Below, in pieces: positions 17,224 to 26,520 of a DNA stretch of 64,000 nucleotides. Under the pieces are notes generated by a model that saw nothing but the letters and a program-made list of their open reading frames with translations, was not told the origin of the DNA and did not search any database. Each line of letters starts with the position of its first letter. Positions within the stretch are counted from its first letter, which is position 1. The position numbers and the translations under genes were made by a program. Source of the DNA: Rothia nasimurium (GTDB taxonomy: Bacteria > Actinomycetota > Actinomycetes > Actinomycetales > Micrococcaceae); NCBI RefSeq assembly GCF_928392795.1, contig NZ_CAKMTJ010000002.1:186001-250000 (forward strand), written 5' to 3'.

Positions 17224-18324
17224 TTACTCGGCAGGCAGGTAGCCCAGCTGGCGGGCCAGGTCAGCCGTCATCTCGTTGTTCTCAATCTCAGGCTCCTGCT
17301 GCTCATAGGGCGAAATGCCGGGGGCAGAAGACTGGGCCTGGAACTTCATGGTCATCAGATCGTTCGGTGCGGTCAGCTTACCGATAGTGCCGTCACGGTT
17401 CACATCAATCTGCTGGGCGGTAGTCTCTACGACGCCGTCCTGGTCAAAGTCGATACCCTGGTGGGCGTTCCAGTAGCGGGTGCCGTAGTGAATTGAGAAG
17501 CCGCGGGCAGCGTTACCGGCGCCCTTAGACTCAACCACTGCGGTCTCATCAATGGTCATACCCGCGCGGGTGGAGTAACCGTAGTAGACCGACCCGTCGG
17601 TACGGCGAATACCCGATAGCTGGTACTTGTAGTTCATGATGCTGGTGTAGTTGGGCTTGTAGTTTGTGCCGTCGGTGCCGCCGTGGTTCAGGCCCAGGTT
17701 GTGGCCGAGCTCGTGAATGAAGGTGCCCACGCGGATAGCGCTACTTGCCTTGCCCCAGTGGGTGGGGCCTACGGTCACCATGAAGGTGCGGCCAGGGTAG
17801 TAGCCTGATCCAGAAGACCCGCCGGTGCCGTAGTAGTCGCCCCAAATCATGTAGTGGAAGACGCCCGCACGTGCCGGGTCGGAGTTAGTACCCCGCAAAG
17901 TATTCACGTCGCCCAGGCCATTAAAACCCTGGTGGGGGATCTCGTTGCCGCCGCCCAGGTCGTAGGCGGGGTAGATGCTACCGGCGTCCAAGTGAATGGT
18001 GATACCGGTGGTGCCGTTGGGGTTCCAGACAGGCATATCGGCGAAGGTCTGGACGATGGTGCCCAGCTCAGCTTCGCTGGCGAGTAGGCCGGGCATGTAG
18101 TCCATCTCAACGAAGAGGTCTTTGCGGTAGGGGTCTGCGCCCATGGCAGCGAAGTCGATGTCGATGACGCCGTCGTTGTTGTAGTCGTAGCCCTCGGTTT
18201 CCCAGACATCGAGCAGCTTATCGCCGTCGGTATCGATGGTGACTGCTGAAGCAATCGGGGCGCTCAGCCCGGTGAAAGCCATGGCCGCAACTGCTGCGGT
18301 GGCAAGTTTGCGCGAGAAACGCAT
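17224..18324 (-). CDS. Secreted zinc metalloprotease (metzincin)
   Basis: 366 aa. A signal peptide (MRFSRKLATAAVAAMAFTGL ... ASA) is followed by a calcium-binding-like DTDGDKLLDVWE and a second acidic loop near NNDGVIDID. The catalytic zinc motif HELGHNLGLNHGG is at about residues 204-216, with the third ligand at His214 and a Met-turn SIMNY near Met230. This is the extended HExxHxxGxxH of metzincins. Another EF-like loop (DQDGVVE, VNRDGTIG) is near the C-terminus. It should act outside the cell; no wall anchor is visible. The exact peptidase family is uncertain. Confidence 0.82.
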   Translation of the reverse strand: MRFSRKLATAAVAAMAFTGLSAPIASAVTIDTDGDKLLDVWETEGYDYNNDGVIDIDFAAMGADPYRKDLFVEMDYMPGLLASEAELGTIVQTFADMPVWNPNGTTGITIHLDAGSIYPAYDLGGGNEIPHQGFNGLGDVNTLRGTNSDPARAGVFHYMIWGDYYGTGGSSGSGYYPGRTFMVTVGPTHWGKASSAIRVGTFIHELGHNLGLNHGGTDGTNYKPNYTSIMNYKYQLSGIRRTDGSVYYGYSTRAGMTIDETAVVESKGAGNAARGFSIHYGTRYWNAHQGIDFDQDGVVETTAQQIDVNRDGTIGKLTAPNDLMTMKFQAQSSAPGISPYEQQEPEIENNEMTADLARQLGYLPAE

Positions 18325-18340
18325 GTGTGTTTTCCGTTCT

Positions 18341-19273
18341 CTAAGTGTGGTTTAAGGACGATTCTAGGGCATCGAGCAGCCTCTGCCGCAGGACGACTGA
18401 CCGTTCAGCGAAGAGTCTTTGCTGGCGCACGTACTCGGCCTTACCCTCGGGGGTTTCAATGGCAACCGGCTCATAACCCCAGTCCTTTAGGTCGTAGGGG
18501 GCGGCTTTCATGTCGAGTTCGCGCACGTCCCAGGCCAGTTCGAAGCAGTCCATGACCAGGTGCGAGGGTATCAGGGGTAGGAGTTTGTAGGCCCACTTGT
18601 AGATATCCATGTTGGCGTGCAGGCAGGCTGGCTGCTCTAGGTTGCGCTGTTGCTCGCGCGTGGGCTGTAGCTCGTTCATGGGCACCGCCTGGGGCATGAA
18701 GAACCGGAAGGCATCGAAGTGGGAGCACCTAATTTTATGGCTCTCAACCACCCGGTCGGTGCCCTCTGCCCCCAGGCGCAGTTCTAGGTAGTCGTGGCGG
18801 ATGTTATTCTCCACCGACTTATAGGCCATAGCCCACTCGTGCAGGCCAAAACAGCCAAAGAAACCGGGCTTGGCCGCGGTTTTGCCCAGGATAATCCGCG
18901 CAAAATCAATGGCTGAGGTGCGGGCCTCAGCAAACTTTTCGGTATCGACAAGGACGCTGGTGCCCGCCTGCGCCGCCGCGGCGGCTTCGGCAGGTGGCAG
19001 GCCTGCCTCTTCTAGCTCCTGCTGGGTAGCGGCCCGGTAGAACTTCCAGTCTGCCCGCTCGCCGGCGTCCTGCAGAATGACCCCCGCACCGGGGTGCCAG
19101 CGCATAAACTGCCCGGGTTTTAGGGTGTAGTAGGTGAAGAGGAAGTCCTCAACGGGGTGGGCCTGGCCGCGCTCGCGGCGGCGTGCGAAGGGTAGGGCGT
19201 AGCGGCCGGAGCGTTCTTCATGGGCGCGCGCGAGTGCGCGCCAATCGTCCGGGGCAAGGAGGGTGAGGGGCAT
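18341..19273 (-). CDS. Conserved actinobacterial protein, annotated in relatives as 3-methyladenine DNA glycosylase
   Basis: 310 aa, no signal peptide, so cytosolic. The N-terminal RRRERGQAHPVEDFLFTYYTLKPGQFMRWHPGAGV and the central SHFDAFRFF and QPACLHANMDIYKWAYKLLPLIPS are strongly conserved-looking blocks. I remember proteins with this opening annotated as 3-methyladenine DNA glycosylase in other Actinobacteria, but no catalytic motif of the known glycosylase folds is evident, so the function is tentative. The ATG is preceded by TAGAAT with exactly seven bases between, implying a leaderless mRNA. The end lies 16 bases from the protease start, on the same strand. Confidence 0.55.
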   Translation of the reverse strand: MPLTLLAPDDWRALARAHEERSGRYALPFARRRERGQAHPVEDFLFTYYTLKPGQFMRWHPGAGVILQDAGERADWKFYRAATQQELEEAGLPPAEAAAAAQAGTSVLVDTEKFAEARTSAIDFARIILGKTAAKPGFFGCFGLHEWAMAYKSVENNIRHDYLELRLGAEGTDRVVESHKIRCSHFDAFRFFMPQAVPMNELQPTREQQRNLEQPACLHANMDIYKWAYKLLPLIPSHLVMDCFELAWDVRELDMKAAPYDLKDWGYEPVAIETPEGKAEYVRQQRLFAERSVVLRQRLLDALESSLNHT

Positions 19274-19280
19274 GGGGTCT

Positions 19281-19286
19281 ATTCTA
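19281..19286 (-). promoter_or_regulatory. -10 box TAGAAT of a leaderless gene
   Basis: TAGAAT on the minus strand lies seven bases before the ATG at 19273, so transcription should start at or next to the start codon. No ribosome-binding site is present. Confidence 0.6.
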
Positions 19287-19430
19287 ACGGCCCTTCATCC
19301 CGCGCTAGAAAAACATCCCTTCCTTTCCCTGCCACCTCAGATAAGTCAAGGACGAAAGAGAAGGGAGAGCACGGAGCAAAAACAATATGCAACATCAAGT
19401 CTTCAGAAGAAGGGTTATTTATAAGGGGTA

Positions 19431-19469
19431 GGTATGCCAGACCCACAGTGACTGTGGGTCTGGCATACC
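19431..19469. terminator. Perfect 18-bp hairpin downstream of the small membrane gene
   Basis: GGTATGCCAGACCCACAG and its exact complement are separated by only three bases. It lies 17 bases after the stop of the minus-strand gene at 19486. There is no strong T-tract, but it is the only terminator candidate for the AT-rich pair. The rest of 19287-19430 shows nothing recognisable. Confidence 0.65.
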
Positions 19470-19485
19470 TTATAGATAATAATCT

Positions 19486-19662
19486 TTAAGTTTCATGCTT
19501 CACAGAAAGGACTGTTGCTAAAGTTGTAGAAACTCCGGTGATTGTTACGAGAATAAGGATGATGTACTTGTTAAAGGCAGTCGGATCAATAAAATACCAT
19601 ACCCCATAGAACAAAAGTGGAAGAGCAGATAATAAAGATATCCAGCGTAGTATATTTTTCAT
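19486..19662 (-). CDS. Small two-helix membrane protein (possible immunity protein)
   Basis: 58 aa from ATG 19662, chosen because AAGGA lies nine bases upstream; an upstream ATG at 19716 would overlap the preceding gene. Two hydrophobic helices (WISLLSALPLLFYGVWYFI and IILILVTITGVSTTLATVL) are joined by a short charged loop. It follows the secreted protein gene by 38 bases. Small two-helix proteins next to secreted peptides are often immunity proteins of bacteriocin pairs. That is an inference from context, since no family is recognised. AT-rich relative to neighbours. Confidence 0.6.
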   Translation of the reverse strand: MKNILRWISLLSALPLLFYGVWYFIDPTAFNKYIILILVTITGVSTTLATVLSVKHET

Positions 19663-19700
19663 TTTATATTTTCCTTGATGGGCTACTGGTAAGATTTTAT

Positions 19701-20320
19701 CTACCGAGGTGTGCACCAGACGGCTGTGTTGTGAGCCCGATGAATATTAATTCCTCGCTGGTTCCAGTTGCAAATTAAAGATGCGGCCGAGACAACCGCG
19801 AAAGCTGCTGCAAATCCACCTGCCACTACTGCTCCTACACCAGTTACCGAGGTAATGAATACTGCTACGGTAGAAATTGCTGCACCGCCAGCGAGTAGTG
19901 CTGAGAGTCTGTATGAGTTTATGTTATTTAACCAGAGCGTCTGACCCCACCAGTGGAAGATAACGCCACCGCCAGCTGACTGAATTTCATTTCCAGTAGC
20001 CTTCGCATGCTGGGGGAGATTGGATAGCGCTTCGCGGCGTTCTTGATTGGATTTGGTGAGAATCTGCTGCAAAATCGCCTTATCTGCGGGGGAAAGATTT
20101 GAATCGCTCCTGATTGAGAAATCTCCCATCAGCCCAGTGGTAACATGTCGGTCGTAGCGGTTAATTTGTTCGTCTGAGATGTCGGTAAGGCGAGTGTCGG
20201 CCGTTGTTGCGATTGTGCTGGTGGATTCTACCGCATTAGCGCTTGTGAATCCCCCCCGGATAGTAGACCCGCGAGAATCAGCGTGGTTGCCAGGGTTTTC
20301 TGAGTGGTTGTAGCTTTCAT
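19701..20320 (-). pseudogene. Secreted hydrophobic protein with a one-base frameshift in a G7 tract
   Basis: An ATG at 20320 with GGAG six bases upstream opens MKATTTQKTLATTLILAGLLSGG. After a run of seven G (seven C at 20251-20257 on the plus strand) this frame hits a stop within about 30 codons. Adding one G joins it to a second frame, FTSANAVES..., completing a signal peptide with ANA cleavage, and continues to the stop at 19701. The restored product is about 206 aa. The mature part has a charged helical region, HWWGQTLWL, then a long Gly/Ala/Val hydrophobic hairpin and a short C-terminal tail with two Cys. It resembles secreted bacteriocin-like proteins only in general design. It may be phase-variable, a pseudogene or a sequencing error. 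Confidence 0.7.
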
Positions 20321-20476
20321 AGCCTACTCCTTTAGTGCTTGACCAGCCGGTTGGCTGAATTTGGGGGTAAAGAAGATGTGATGTACAGCAATACTATATT
20401 GGTCTATATATTCCCAACAAGTCTTTGGGTGGAAAATATAGAAAATTTTTTATAAGCCCTTGAAATGGGCAAAAGC

Positions 20477-20519
20477 CGGGCCCCGGGCCAGCAGCGTGGT
20501 GCTGCCAGCCCGGGGCCCG
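20477..20519. terminator. Terminator of lysC
   Basis: A 12-bp perfect stem CGGGCCCCGGGC / GCCCGGGGCCCG with an inner AGCAG..GCTG pairing. It lies about 32 bases after the lysC stop on the minus strand, followed there by GCTTTTGCCC. Confidence 0.8.
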
Positions 20520-20550
20520 AGCGTCCTCGCGGACAAGCCTAGTTCACGAC

Positions 20551-21840
20551 CTAGCGGCCGGTACCACCGTAAACGGTAGCCTCACCCTCGGTATCAAGGT
20601 CAAAAGCTGAGTGCACAGCGCGCACAGCCTCATCAAGCTTCTCAATATCGGTGATAACCGAAATACGAATCTCAGAGGTAGAAATCATTTCGATATTCAC
20701 ACCGGCGGTGCTCAGCGCATCAAAGAACTTAAAGGACACGCCGGGGTTAGACTTCATACCCGCACCCACCAGCGACAGCTTACCGATGGACTCGTTGTAC
20801 TGGACCTCTTCAAAGCCCAGCTCAGCCTTCTTAGCTTCAAGCGCAGCCAGAGCGGCAGCGCCCTGGTCCTGGGGCAGAGTGAAGGAGATATCGGTGACGT
20901 CGGGGCGGTCGGTTGAGACGTTCTGAACGATCATGTCGAGGTTCACGTTGGTCTCATTGAGAATACCGAACACCTTGGCCGCGGAACCGGGCACGTCGGG
21001 CACACCAATAACGGTGACCTTAGCCTGGCTACGGTCGTGGGCGACGCCCGAGACGAGGGGCTGTTCCAAGGGGATCTCCTTCAAATTAGTTTCCATACCC
21101 TCATTGTCGGGGATAACGAGAGTGCCTTCAAGCTCTGAGAACGAAGAGCGAACATGCAGCTTCAGGTTGAAACGGCGCGCGTACTCCACCGAACGCAGGT
21201 GCAGAATCTTGGCGCCGTTAGCAGCCATCTCAAGCATTTCTTCGCTCGTAACGGTATCGAGCTTGTGGGCGGACGGCACGATACGCGGGTCAGCGGTGAA
21301 CACACCATCAACGTCTGAGTAAATCTCACAGACATCGGCATTCAGGGCAGCCGCCAGGGCGACCGCGGTGGTGTCTGAGCCGCCACGGCCCAGGGTGGTG
21401 ATGTCACGGGTCTGACGGTTCATGCCCTGGAAGCCTGCGACAACGGCGACGTAGCCTTCATCAAGGGCAGAACGAATACGCTCGGGGTTGACCTCAACCA
21501 GGCGGGCAGATCCGTGCACGCCGTCGGTAATCATGCCGGCCTGGGAGCCGGTGAAGGACTGGGCGCGTCCGCCCATGTTGTTAATAGCCAGGGCCAGCAC
21601 GGCCATGGAAATTCGCTCGCCGGCGCTCAGCAGCATATCGAGTTCACGCGAGGGGCCGGCGTTGGGGGTTACTTCAGCCGCAAGGTCGAGCAGTTCATCG
21701 GTGGTATCGCCCATTGCTGAGACCACCACGACGACCTCGTTGCCAGCCTTCTGCGTGTCCACAATACGGCGAGCTACACGCTTAATACCCTCGGCATCAG
21801 AAACCGAGGACCCACCGAACTTTTGGACAATCAGGCTCAT
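20551..21840 (-). CDS. lysC: Aspartate kinase
   Basis: 429 aa; phosphorylates aspartate at the entry to lysine, threonine, methionine and diaminopimelate synthesis. The N-terminal [21 protein letters not shown] is the kinase signature, followed by [13 protein letters not shown] and [15 protein letters not shown]. Two ACT domains for feedback regulation occupy the last third ([42 protein letters not shown]). GGAGAAG precedes the ATG. It follows recR as in other Actinobacteria. The usual partner asd (aspartate-semialdehyde dehydrogenase) is not downstream; an AT-rich pair occupies that place instead. Confidence 0.97.
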   Translation of the reverse strand: MSLIVQKFGGSSVSDAEGIKRVARRIVDTQKAGNEVVVVVSAMGDTTDELLDLAAEVTPNAGPSRELDMLLSAGERISMAVLALAINNMGGRAQSFTGSQAGMITDGVHGSARLVEVNPERIRSALDEGYVAVVAGFQGMNRQTRDITTLGRGGSDTTAVALAAALNADVCEIYSDVDGVFTADPRIVPSAHKLDTVTSEEMLEMAANGAKILHLRSVEYARRFNLKLHVRSSFSELEGTLVIPDNEGMETNLKEIPLEQPLVSGVAHDRSQAKVTVIGVPDVPGSAAKVFGILNETNVNLDMIVQNVSTDRPDVTDISFTLPQDQGAAALAALEAKKAELGFEEVQYNESIGKLSLVGAGMKSNPGVSFKFFDALSTAGVNIEMISTSEIRISVITDIEKLDEAVRAVHSAFDLDTEGEATVYGGTGR

Positions 21841-21985
21841 TGAAACTTCTCCAGTACAAAGGTGTTGAAGGTGCCGGGCATTTTCCGGCCTAAAACTATC
21901 GTAGGGGTGGGCGTCGCACTTGAACGATTTTTGCTCAAATGACGGGAATATAACGTGTGTGACGCTAAATTACAGACCCGTGGGT

Positions 21986-23095
21986 TTAGGTCCAGGGGTT
22001 CACGTAGGTCTTACCCGGAATCGGCGGGATTTCGGGGGCAACCGTGCGTAGCGGGGTCTTCTTGAGCTCTTCCAGCTTGGCTTCGTAGGCATCGCGTAGC
22101 TCTTCTGACTGCACGCCCTTACCGGCTTCTTCAGCCTCAAAGGCGGCGGCCGCCGCGAGTTCAGCCTTCTCTTCGGCAGATAGCTCACCCGGAATGCCCG
22201 CCAGCTCCTGTTCCAACAGCTCTTCGTTCAGGTTCCCCTGCTGCCCCTCAGCCGGGGACGGTTCGCTGGGAGCTGTGGGGGTGGCGTCCGGACGCTTCCC
22301 CCCGCCATCCTGCCCTTCGGCAGGGGAGGGGGTGGCGGCGTCCTCGCTATCAAGATCATCGAACATGGAACCAGACCAGCGGGCCCGCGGGCCCTTAGCT
22401 GCCTGCTCCGCTGCGGCCTGCTGCTCCTTGGCCTCGGTTTCTGCCTCAAGGGCGGCCTCAAAATCTTCGGCGGGGTTTGCGGCCTCGGCGCGGGTGCCCT
22501 CGCTGATGATGCGGCGGCCCTCAAGGGCACGGCCCAGGGTGATCTCGTCGGCGTATTCCAGGTCGCCACCCACTGGCAGGCCCGACGCCAGGCGTGACAC
22601 GCGAATACCGATGGGCACCAGCAGGCGCGAGAGGTAGGTGGCAGTAGCCTCACCCTCAAGGTTGGGGTCCATGGCGAGAATCAGCTCGGTGATGCGCTCG
22701 TCCGATAGGCGTGCCACCAGCTCGCGGATGCGCAGCTGCTCCGGCCCGATACCGGCCATAGGGTTAATGGACCCGCCCAGCACATGGTAGCGGCCGGTAA
22801 AAGAGCGGGTGCGCTCAACGGCCACCACGTCCTTGGACTCCTCCACCACGCACAGCACCGCCGGGTCGCGCTGCTCGTCGCGGCAGATAGCGCAGAGCTT
22901 GGTTTCAGAGACATTGCCGCAGATTTCGCAGAAGCTCACGGTCTTCTTCACGCGCGCGATAGCGTCGGTGAGCTTGGCCATCTCAGAGCTTTCCGCATTC
23001 AAAATGTAGAAGGCGATACGCTGGGCTGACTTAGGGCCCACACCGGGTAGGCGGCCCAGCTCGTCAATCAGGTTCTGGACGGCACTCTCGTACAC
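21986..23095 (-). CDS. recR: Recombination mediator RecR with long C-terminal extension
   Basis: Residues 1 to about 200 are a complete Rec[32 protein letters not shown] (helix-hairpin-helix), the four-Cys zinc finger ([18 protein letters not shown]), a Toprim domain ([16 protein letters not shown] ... [15 protein letters not shown]) and a Walker-like [14 protein letters not shown] end. RecR loads RecA at gaps with RecO/RecF. The remaining 165 or so residues are low-complexity (Glu/Ala-rich, then Pro/Gly/Asp), ending in KTYVNPWT. This is unusual for a protein normally near 200 aa. The extension contains a 54-bp palindromic element. GTG start with AAGGAGTT upstream; 12 bases after dnaX. Confidence 0.95.
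   Translation of the reverse strand: MYESAVQNLIDELGRLPGVGPKSAQRIAFYILNAESSEMAKLTDAIARVKKTVSFCEICGNVSETKLCAICRDEQRDPAVLCVVEESKDVVAVERTRSFTGRYHVLGGSINPMAGIGPEQLRIRELVARLSDERITELILAMDPNLEGEATATYLSRLLVPIGIRVSRLASGLPVGGDLEYADEITLGRALEGRRIISEGTRAEAANPAEDFEAALEAETEAKEQQAAAEQAAKGPRARWSGSMFDDLDSEDAATPSPAEGQDGGGKRPDATPTAPSEPSPAEGQQGNLNEELLEQELAGIPGELSAEEKAELAAAAAFEAEEAGKGVQSEELRDAYEAKLEELKKTPLRTVAPEIPPIPGKTYVNPWT
22290..22343. repeat. GGACGC/GCGTCC palindromic element inside recR
   Basis: 54-bp copy of the family seen at 8128: GGACGC start, inner stem CTGCCC..GGCAGG around TTC, GGCGGCGTCC end. On the coding strand it reads in frame as [19 protein letters not shown]. It abuts a separate perfect GCGTCCGGACGC palindrome at 22284-22295. 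Confidence 0.75.
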
Positions 23096-23107
23096 AAAAA
23101 CTCCTTG

Positions 23108-26100
23108 TTAGCCCTGGTGAAGGGGCTGTTCGTCAATTACTTTGCCGCCCAAAATCTTCTCAACGGCCCGCTGGCCAATCAGCACGGACGACTCAAGGGC
23201 GGCGTCGTCGTCGCTGGGGGTGAAGTCCTCGGGGGCTTCTGCCGGGGCGGAGGCCTGCGCCTGCTGGACGGCCCGCTGGCCGGCCGCAATCTGCGCCGCG
23301 TGGCGCTCTCGGAAGGAGAGCTTCTTACCGCCGGGCTGTTGGGCGGCGGCCTGCTCGGCGGCTGGCTGGGGGCTGGCCTGCTGGCTCTGCGGCGCGGGAA
23401 TTTGCTGTGCGGACGCCTGGGCCTGCGCCGCCTGCGCCAGGGGAGCACCGGGGGCGCTGGGCGCGCCTGCTAGGGGTGCGCCAGCAGGGGGCGCTGCCTG
23501 CGGAGACTCAGCCTTAAGGTAGCCGACCCCGGCGACGTACTCGGGTTCGTCCTCGGGGGCATCGTCAAAGTAGCCGCCGTCGTAGTCACCGTACTCGTAG
23601 GCTACCGGGGCTTGGCTGGAGGCTGGAGCCTGGTTCGGGGCCTGAGCCGCTGCCTGTTCCTGGTGTTGAGCCTGGAGCTCGGCGCTACTCTCGCTCTTGG
23701 CCTCTTCTTGGAGGGCGGCGTTGTCGGCGTCCTTATGCCCCTGCTCGGCCAGACCCTCACTGGTGGGGACGGGCTCAAGGGAAACCGCGTGCGGGCTATC
23801 CTCGTGGGGCACCTGGGAGGCGGGGTCGGCGTCCTCTGACTCCTGGGCGGTGTCGCGTGCCAGGGCAATATTCTGCTGTTCCTGGGGACCGCGGGAGGGG
23901 TGCTGGGCCTTGGCAATTTCGACGGGGTCGGCCTCACCCTCAATCACGCGCAGACGCGGGGCTGATGGGGCCTGCTCCTCGGGGGTCTCGGCCGCATCGC
24001 CACTGGGGATAGCTGCTACCGACCAGGAGGTGACGGGGTTGTTCCAGTCATCGGGGCTCCACGAGGGAGGCTCCGGTGAGCGGGGCTGGCCGTGCGCTGC
24101 CCAGGCCTGGTCGCCACCGCGCGGGCCCTCAGCAACATCGGCAGCGGGCTGCCTACTCGCAGCCTGGGGCGCGGGGGCCAGGCTTCCGCCTGACGGGCCT
24201 GCCCCGCCGGGGCCGCCGGGACGTCCGCCGCCAGGGCGCCCACCACCGGGGTTATCGCCGCCGTCGCCGGGCTTCTTGATTTCACCGCGTAGCTGTACCT
24301 GCAGACCCAGCACCTGGAAGAGGGCCTGCTGAAGCTGGGGCAGGTACTCCTTGACGGCCTTAAGTACGGGCAGCTCGGCCCGCAGGAAGAGGGCTCCGTT
24401 TTCAAACTTGGACGGCTCACACAGGGCAAACTGGGCCCGGGCAAAGGGGGCGGGCACCTTGGCCACTACATCGGCCCAGGAGTTCGCTACCATGTCGACC
24501 GTGTTTTCACCGGGCACCGGACGCGCTGGGCTCTGAGGCGCGGACGCCTGCTGCCCGGCCTGGACGGGCTGGGCGCTCTGAGGAGATTGGGCAGACTGCT
24601 GGGGCCCACCGAGTGGCGGAACACCCCGGCCTGCTAGCGGGGCCCCGCTCAAGGGAGCGCCCGCTAAAGGAGCCCCAGCCAAAGGGGCACCGGACGTACC
24701 GGGCGTACCGGCTAGAGGCGCGCCACCCTGCTGGGCAGGAGCCTGAGTTTGCTGAACGGGCTGGCCCTGCTGGCTGGGCTGGTCTTGACGTTGGGGCTGA
24801 GCTTGCTGCTGAGACTGGGCCTGCTGCTGAGACTGGGCCCGCTGAGCAGGGGCTTGACCTTCGACGCCACCCTGCTGGGCTAGCTGCTGCCGGGCGCGCG
24901 CCAGGGGGCTGGCGGCGTCCGCACCGGTGCCAGAAGTGGAACCTGCCGGTGCAGAATGACCGCCCGCGGGCGCAGGGAACTGCCCCGACGCCAGCTTGCG
25001 TTCAAGCCGATCAAGGCGGGCAGCTAGGTTACCGACACCCTGCTCCCCAGCAGCCAGCAGAATGCGGGCGCAGAGTAGCTCCAGGTGAAGCTGGGGATTC
25101 ATGGCCCCGCTCATCTCATTGAGAGCCTCGTTGGTGACGTCCGCAGCCCGCGACAGCTCCGCCGAACCCAGATGCTCAGCCTGAGCCCGCATACGATCAA
25201 GCTGATCAGCGGCCAGACCGCGCAGAATTGAACCCGCTGAATCGGGTACAGCTTTGACAATAATCAGGTCGCGGAAACGTTCGAGCAGGTCCTCGACAAA
25301 ACGGCGGGGGTCCTGACCGGTCTGAACCACCCTGTCAACCGACGCAAAAACCTCGGCGGCAGAACCAGAAGCAAAAGCATCGACAACCTCGTCGAGCAAC
25401 TCGCCGTGGGTAAAGCCCAGCAGGGCAACGGCCAGGTCGTAGGAGATGCCCTGCTCGTCCGAGGCACCCGCCATGAGCTGGTCAAGGATCGACAGCGAGT
25501 CACGCACCGAACCGCCACCGGCGCGGACAACCAGCGGCAGCACGCCATCGGCGACCTTAACACCCTCTTCGGCGCAGAGCTTAGCCAGGTAGTCCCCCAG
25601 AATCTGCGGGGGCACCAGGCGGAAGGGGTAGTGGTGAGTACGCGAACGAATAGTGCCGAGCACCTTATTAGGCTCGGTGGTCGCAAAAATAAACTTAATG
25701 TGCGCCGGGGGCTCTTCCACGATCTTGAGCAGGGCGTTGAAGCCCTCGCGGGTGACCATGTGCGCCTCGTCGATAATGAAAATCTTGTAGCGGTCGCGCA
25801 CCGGCGCAAAAGTAGCGCGTTCACGCAGGTCACGGGCGTGGTCTACACCGCCGTGGCTGGCGGCGTCCATCTCAATTACATCGAGCGAACCGCCGCCGTC
25901 GCGGGAAAGCTCCTTACAGGACTCGCACACACCACAGGGAGTAGGCGTAGGGCCCTGGGCACAGTTGAGGCAGCGCGCCAAAATACGCGCCGAGGTGGTC
26001 TTGCCACATCCTCGCGGACCCGAGAACAGATAAGCGTGATTGACCCTGTTCTTCTCCAGGGCAGTCATGAGAGGTTCGGTGACATGCTCCTGCCCGATAA

Positions 26101-26149
26101 CGTCGGCAAACGACTCAGGGCGATAACGGCGATACAGCGCAGTGCTCAC
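23108..26149 (-). CDS. dnaX: DNA polymerase III subunits gamma/tau
   Basis: 1013-aa clamp-loader ATPase that opens the sliding clamp and couples polymerases at the fork. The AAA+ core fills the first 370 residues: SGPRGCGKTTSARIL (Walker A), zinc-binding Cys set (CLNC, CGVC..C), IIDEAHMV (Walker B) and the SRC-like IRSRTHHYPFRL. After it comes a very long disordered tail rich in Gln, Ala, Pro and Gly, with tandem GAPLAGAPLAGAPLSGAPLAG and a second such run later, plus acidic Glu/Ser stretches. A folded island (NSWADVVAKVPAPFARAQF...) near residues 550-620 resembles the tau polymerase-binding region. GTG start with GAAGG upstream. First gene of dnaX-recR. Confidence 0.95.
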   Translation of the reverse strand: MSTALYRRYRPESFADVIGQEHVTEPLMTALEKNRVNHAYLFSGPRGCGKTTSARILARCLNCAQGPTPTPCGVCESCKELSRDGGGSLDVIEMDAASHGGVDHARDLRERATFAPVRDRYKIFIIDEAHMVTREGFNALLKIVEEPPAHIKFIFATTEPNKVLGTIRSRTHHYPFRLVPPQILGDYLAKLCAEEGVKVADGVLPLVVRAGGGSVRDSLSILDQLMAGASDEQGISYDLAVALLGFTHGELLDEVVDAFASGSAAEVFASVDRVVQTGQDPRRFVEDLLERFRDLIIVKAVPDSAGSILRGLAADQLDRMRAQAEHLGSAELSRAADVTNEALNEMSGAMNPQLHLELLCARILLAAGEQGVGNLAARLDRLERKLASGQFPAPAGGHSAPAGSTSGTGADAASPLARARQQLAQQGGVEGQAPAQRAQSQQQAQSQQQAQPQRQDQPSQQGQPVQQTQAPAQQGGAPLAGTPGTSGAPLAGAPLAGAPLSGAPLAGRGVPPLGGPQQSAQSPQSAQPVQAGQQASAPQSPARPVPGENTVDMVANSWADVVAKVPAPFARAQFALCEPSKFENGALFLRAELPVLKAVKEYLPQLQQALFQVLGLQVQLRGEIKKPGDGGDNPGGGRPGGGRPGGPGGAGPSGGSLAPAPQAASRQPAADVAEGPRGGDQAWAAHGQPRSPEPPSWSPDDWNNPVTSWSVAAIPSGDAAETPEEQAPSAPRLRVIEGEADPVEIAKAQHPSRGPQEQQNIALARDTAQESEDADPASQVPHEDSPHAVSLEPVPTSEGLAEQGHKDADNAALQEEAKSESSAELQAQHQEQAAAQAPNQAPASSQAPVAYEYGDYDGGYFDDAPEDEPEYVAGVGYLKAESPQAAPPAGAPLAGAPSAPGAPLAQAAQAQASAQQIPAPQSQQASPQPAAEQAAAQQPGGKKLSFRERHAAQIAAGQRAVQQAQASAPAEAPEDFTPSDDDAALESSVLIGQRAVEKILGGKVIDEQPLHQG

Positions 26150-26423
26150 AATAAACCTTCGGTTGAGTGCAGAAAAACTGAGCCCGGCCCAGGGAGAAAA
26201 GCAGAGAGAAAGAATCAGGCGCTCGCCGCCCCGGGTGTGCTGATTAACAGTGTAGTGGGGGTGGCTGACGTTTTAAGAACCGTGCGCGAAAGGCTTAAGC
26301 TGCTCCCGGCGTCCGCCCCGCTGTGTGTCAGTAGGGACCAGATTCCTCCCGAAATCCCTAACGCCCACACATACTATTGTGATTTTTCTGGTCCCTAGTG
26401 GGGAGGCTGGCAGATTTGGGCAA

Positions 26424-26520
26424 AATAAAGACCCCCTACGCACCCGTCAGAGCCCAGATACCCTTGCTGCCTTCCGGCCCTGGGGGAGTTTTCCAAGATG
26501 ACGCCACGTAAGGGGCTCCA
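26424..26520 (-). ncRNA. ffs: Signal recognition particle RNA, small bacterial type
   Basis: On the minus strand the universally conserved SRP helix 8 is present: GGCCGGAAGGCAGCAAGGG, with the GGAA tetraloop-side and AGCAAGG internal loop. The outer arms CCCCTTACG and CGTAGGGGG close the molecule, and GTCTTTATTTTG follows as a terminator tail. The ends are estimated to within about five bases. Lying between tRNA-Ser and dnaX is a classic actinobacterial position. Confidence 0.88.

Noticed and set aside
24600..24760. CRISPR-like or minisatellite array in dnaX
   Set aside because: The repeats are coding GAPLAG units without constant spacers; they are protein-level tandem repeats.
25406..26398. 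330-aa plus-strand frame opposite dnaX
   Set aside because: It is antisense to the conserved AAA+ core of dnaX and partly covers the SRP RNA; its composition is not protein-like.
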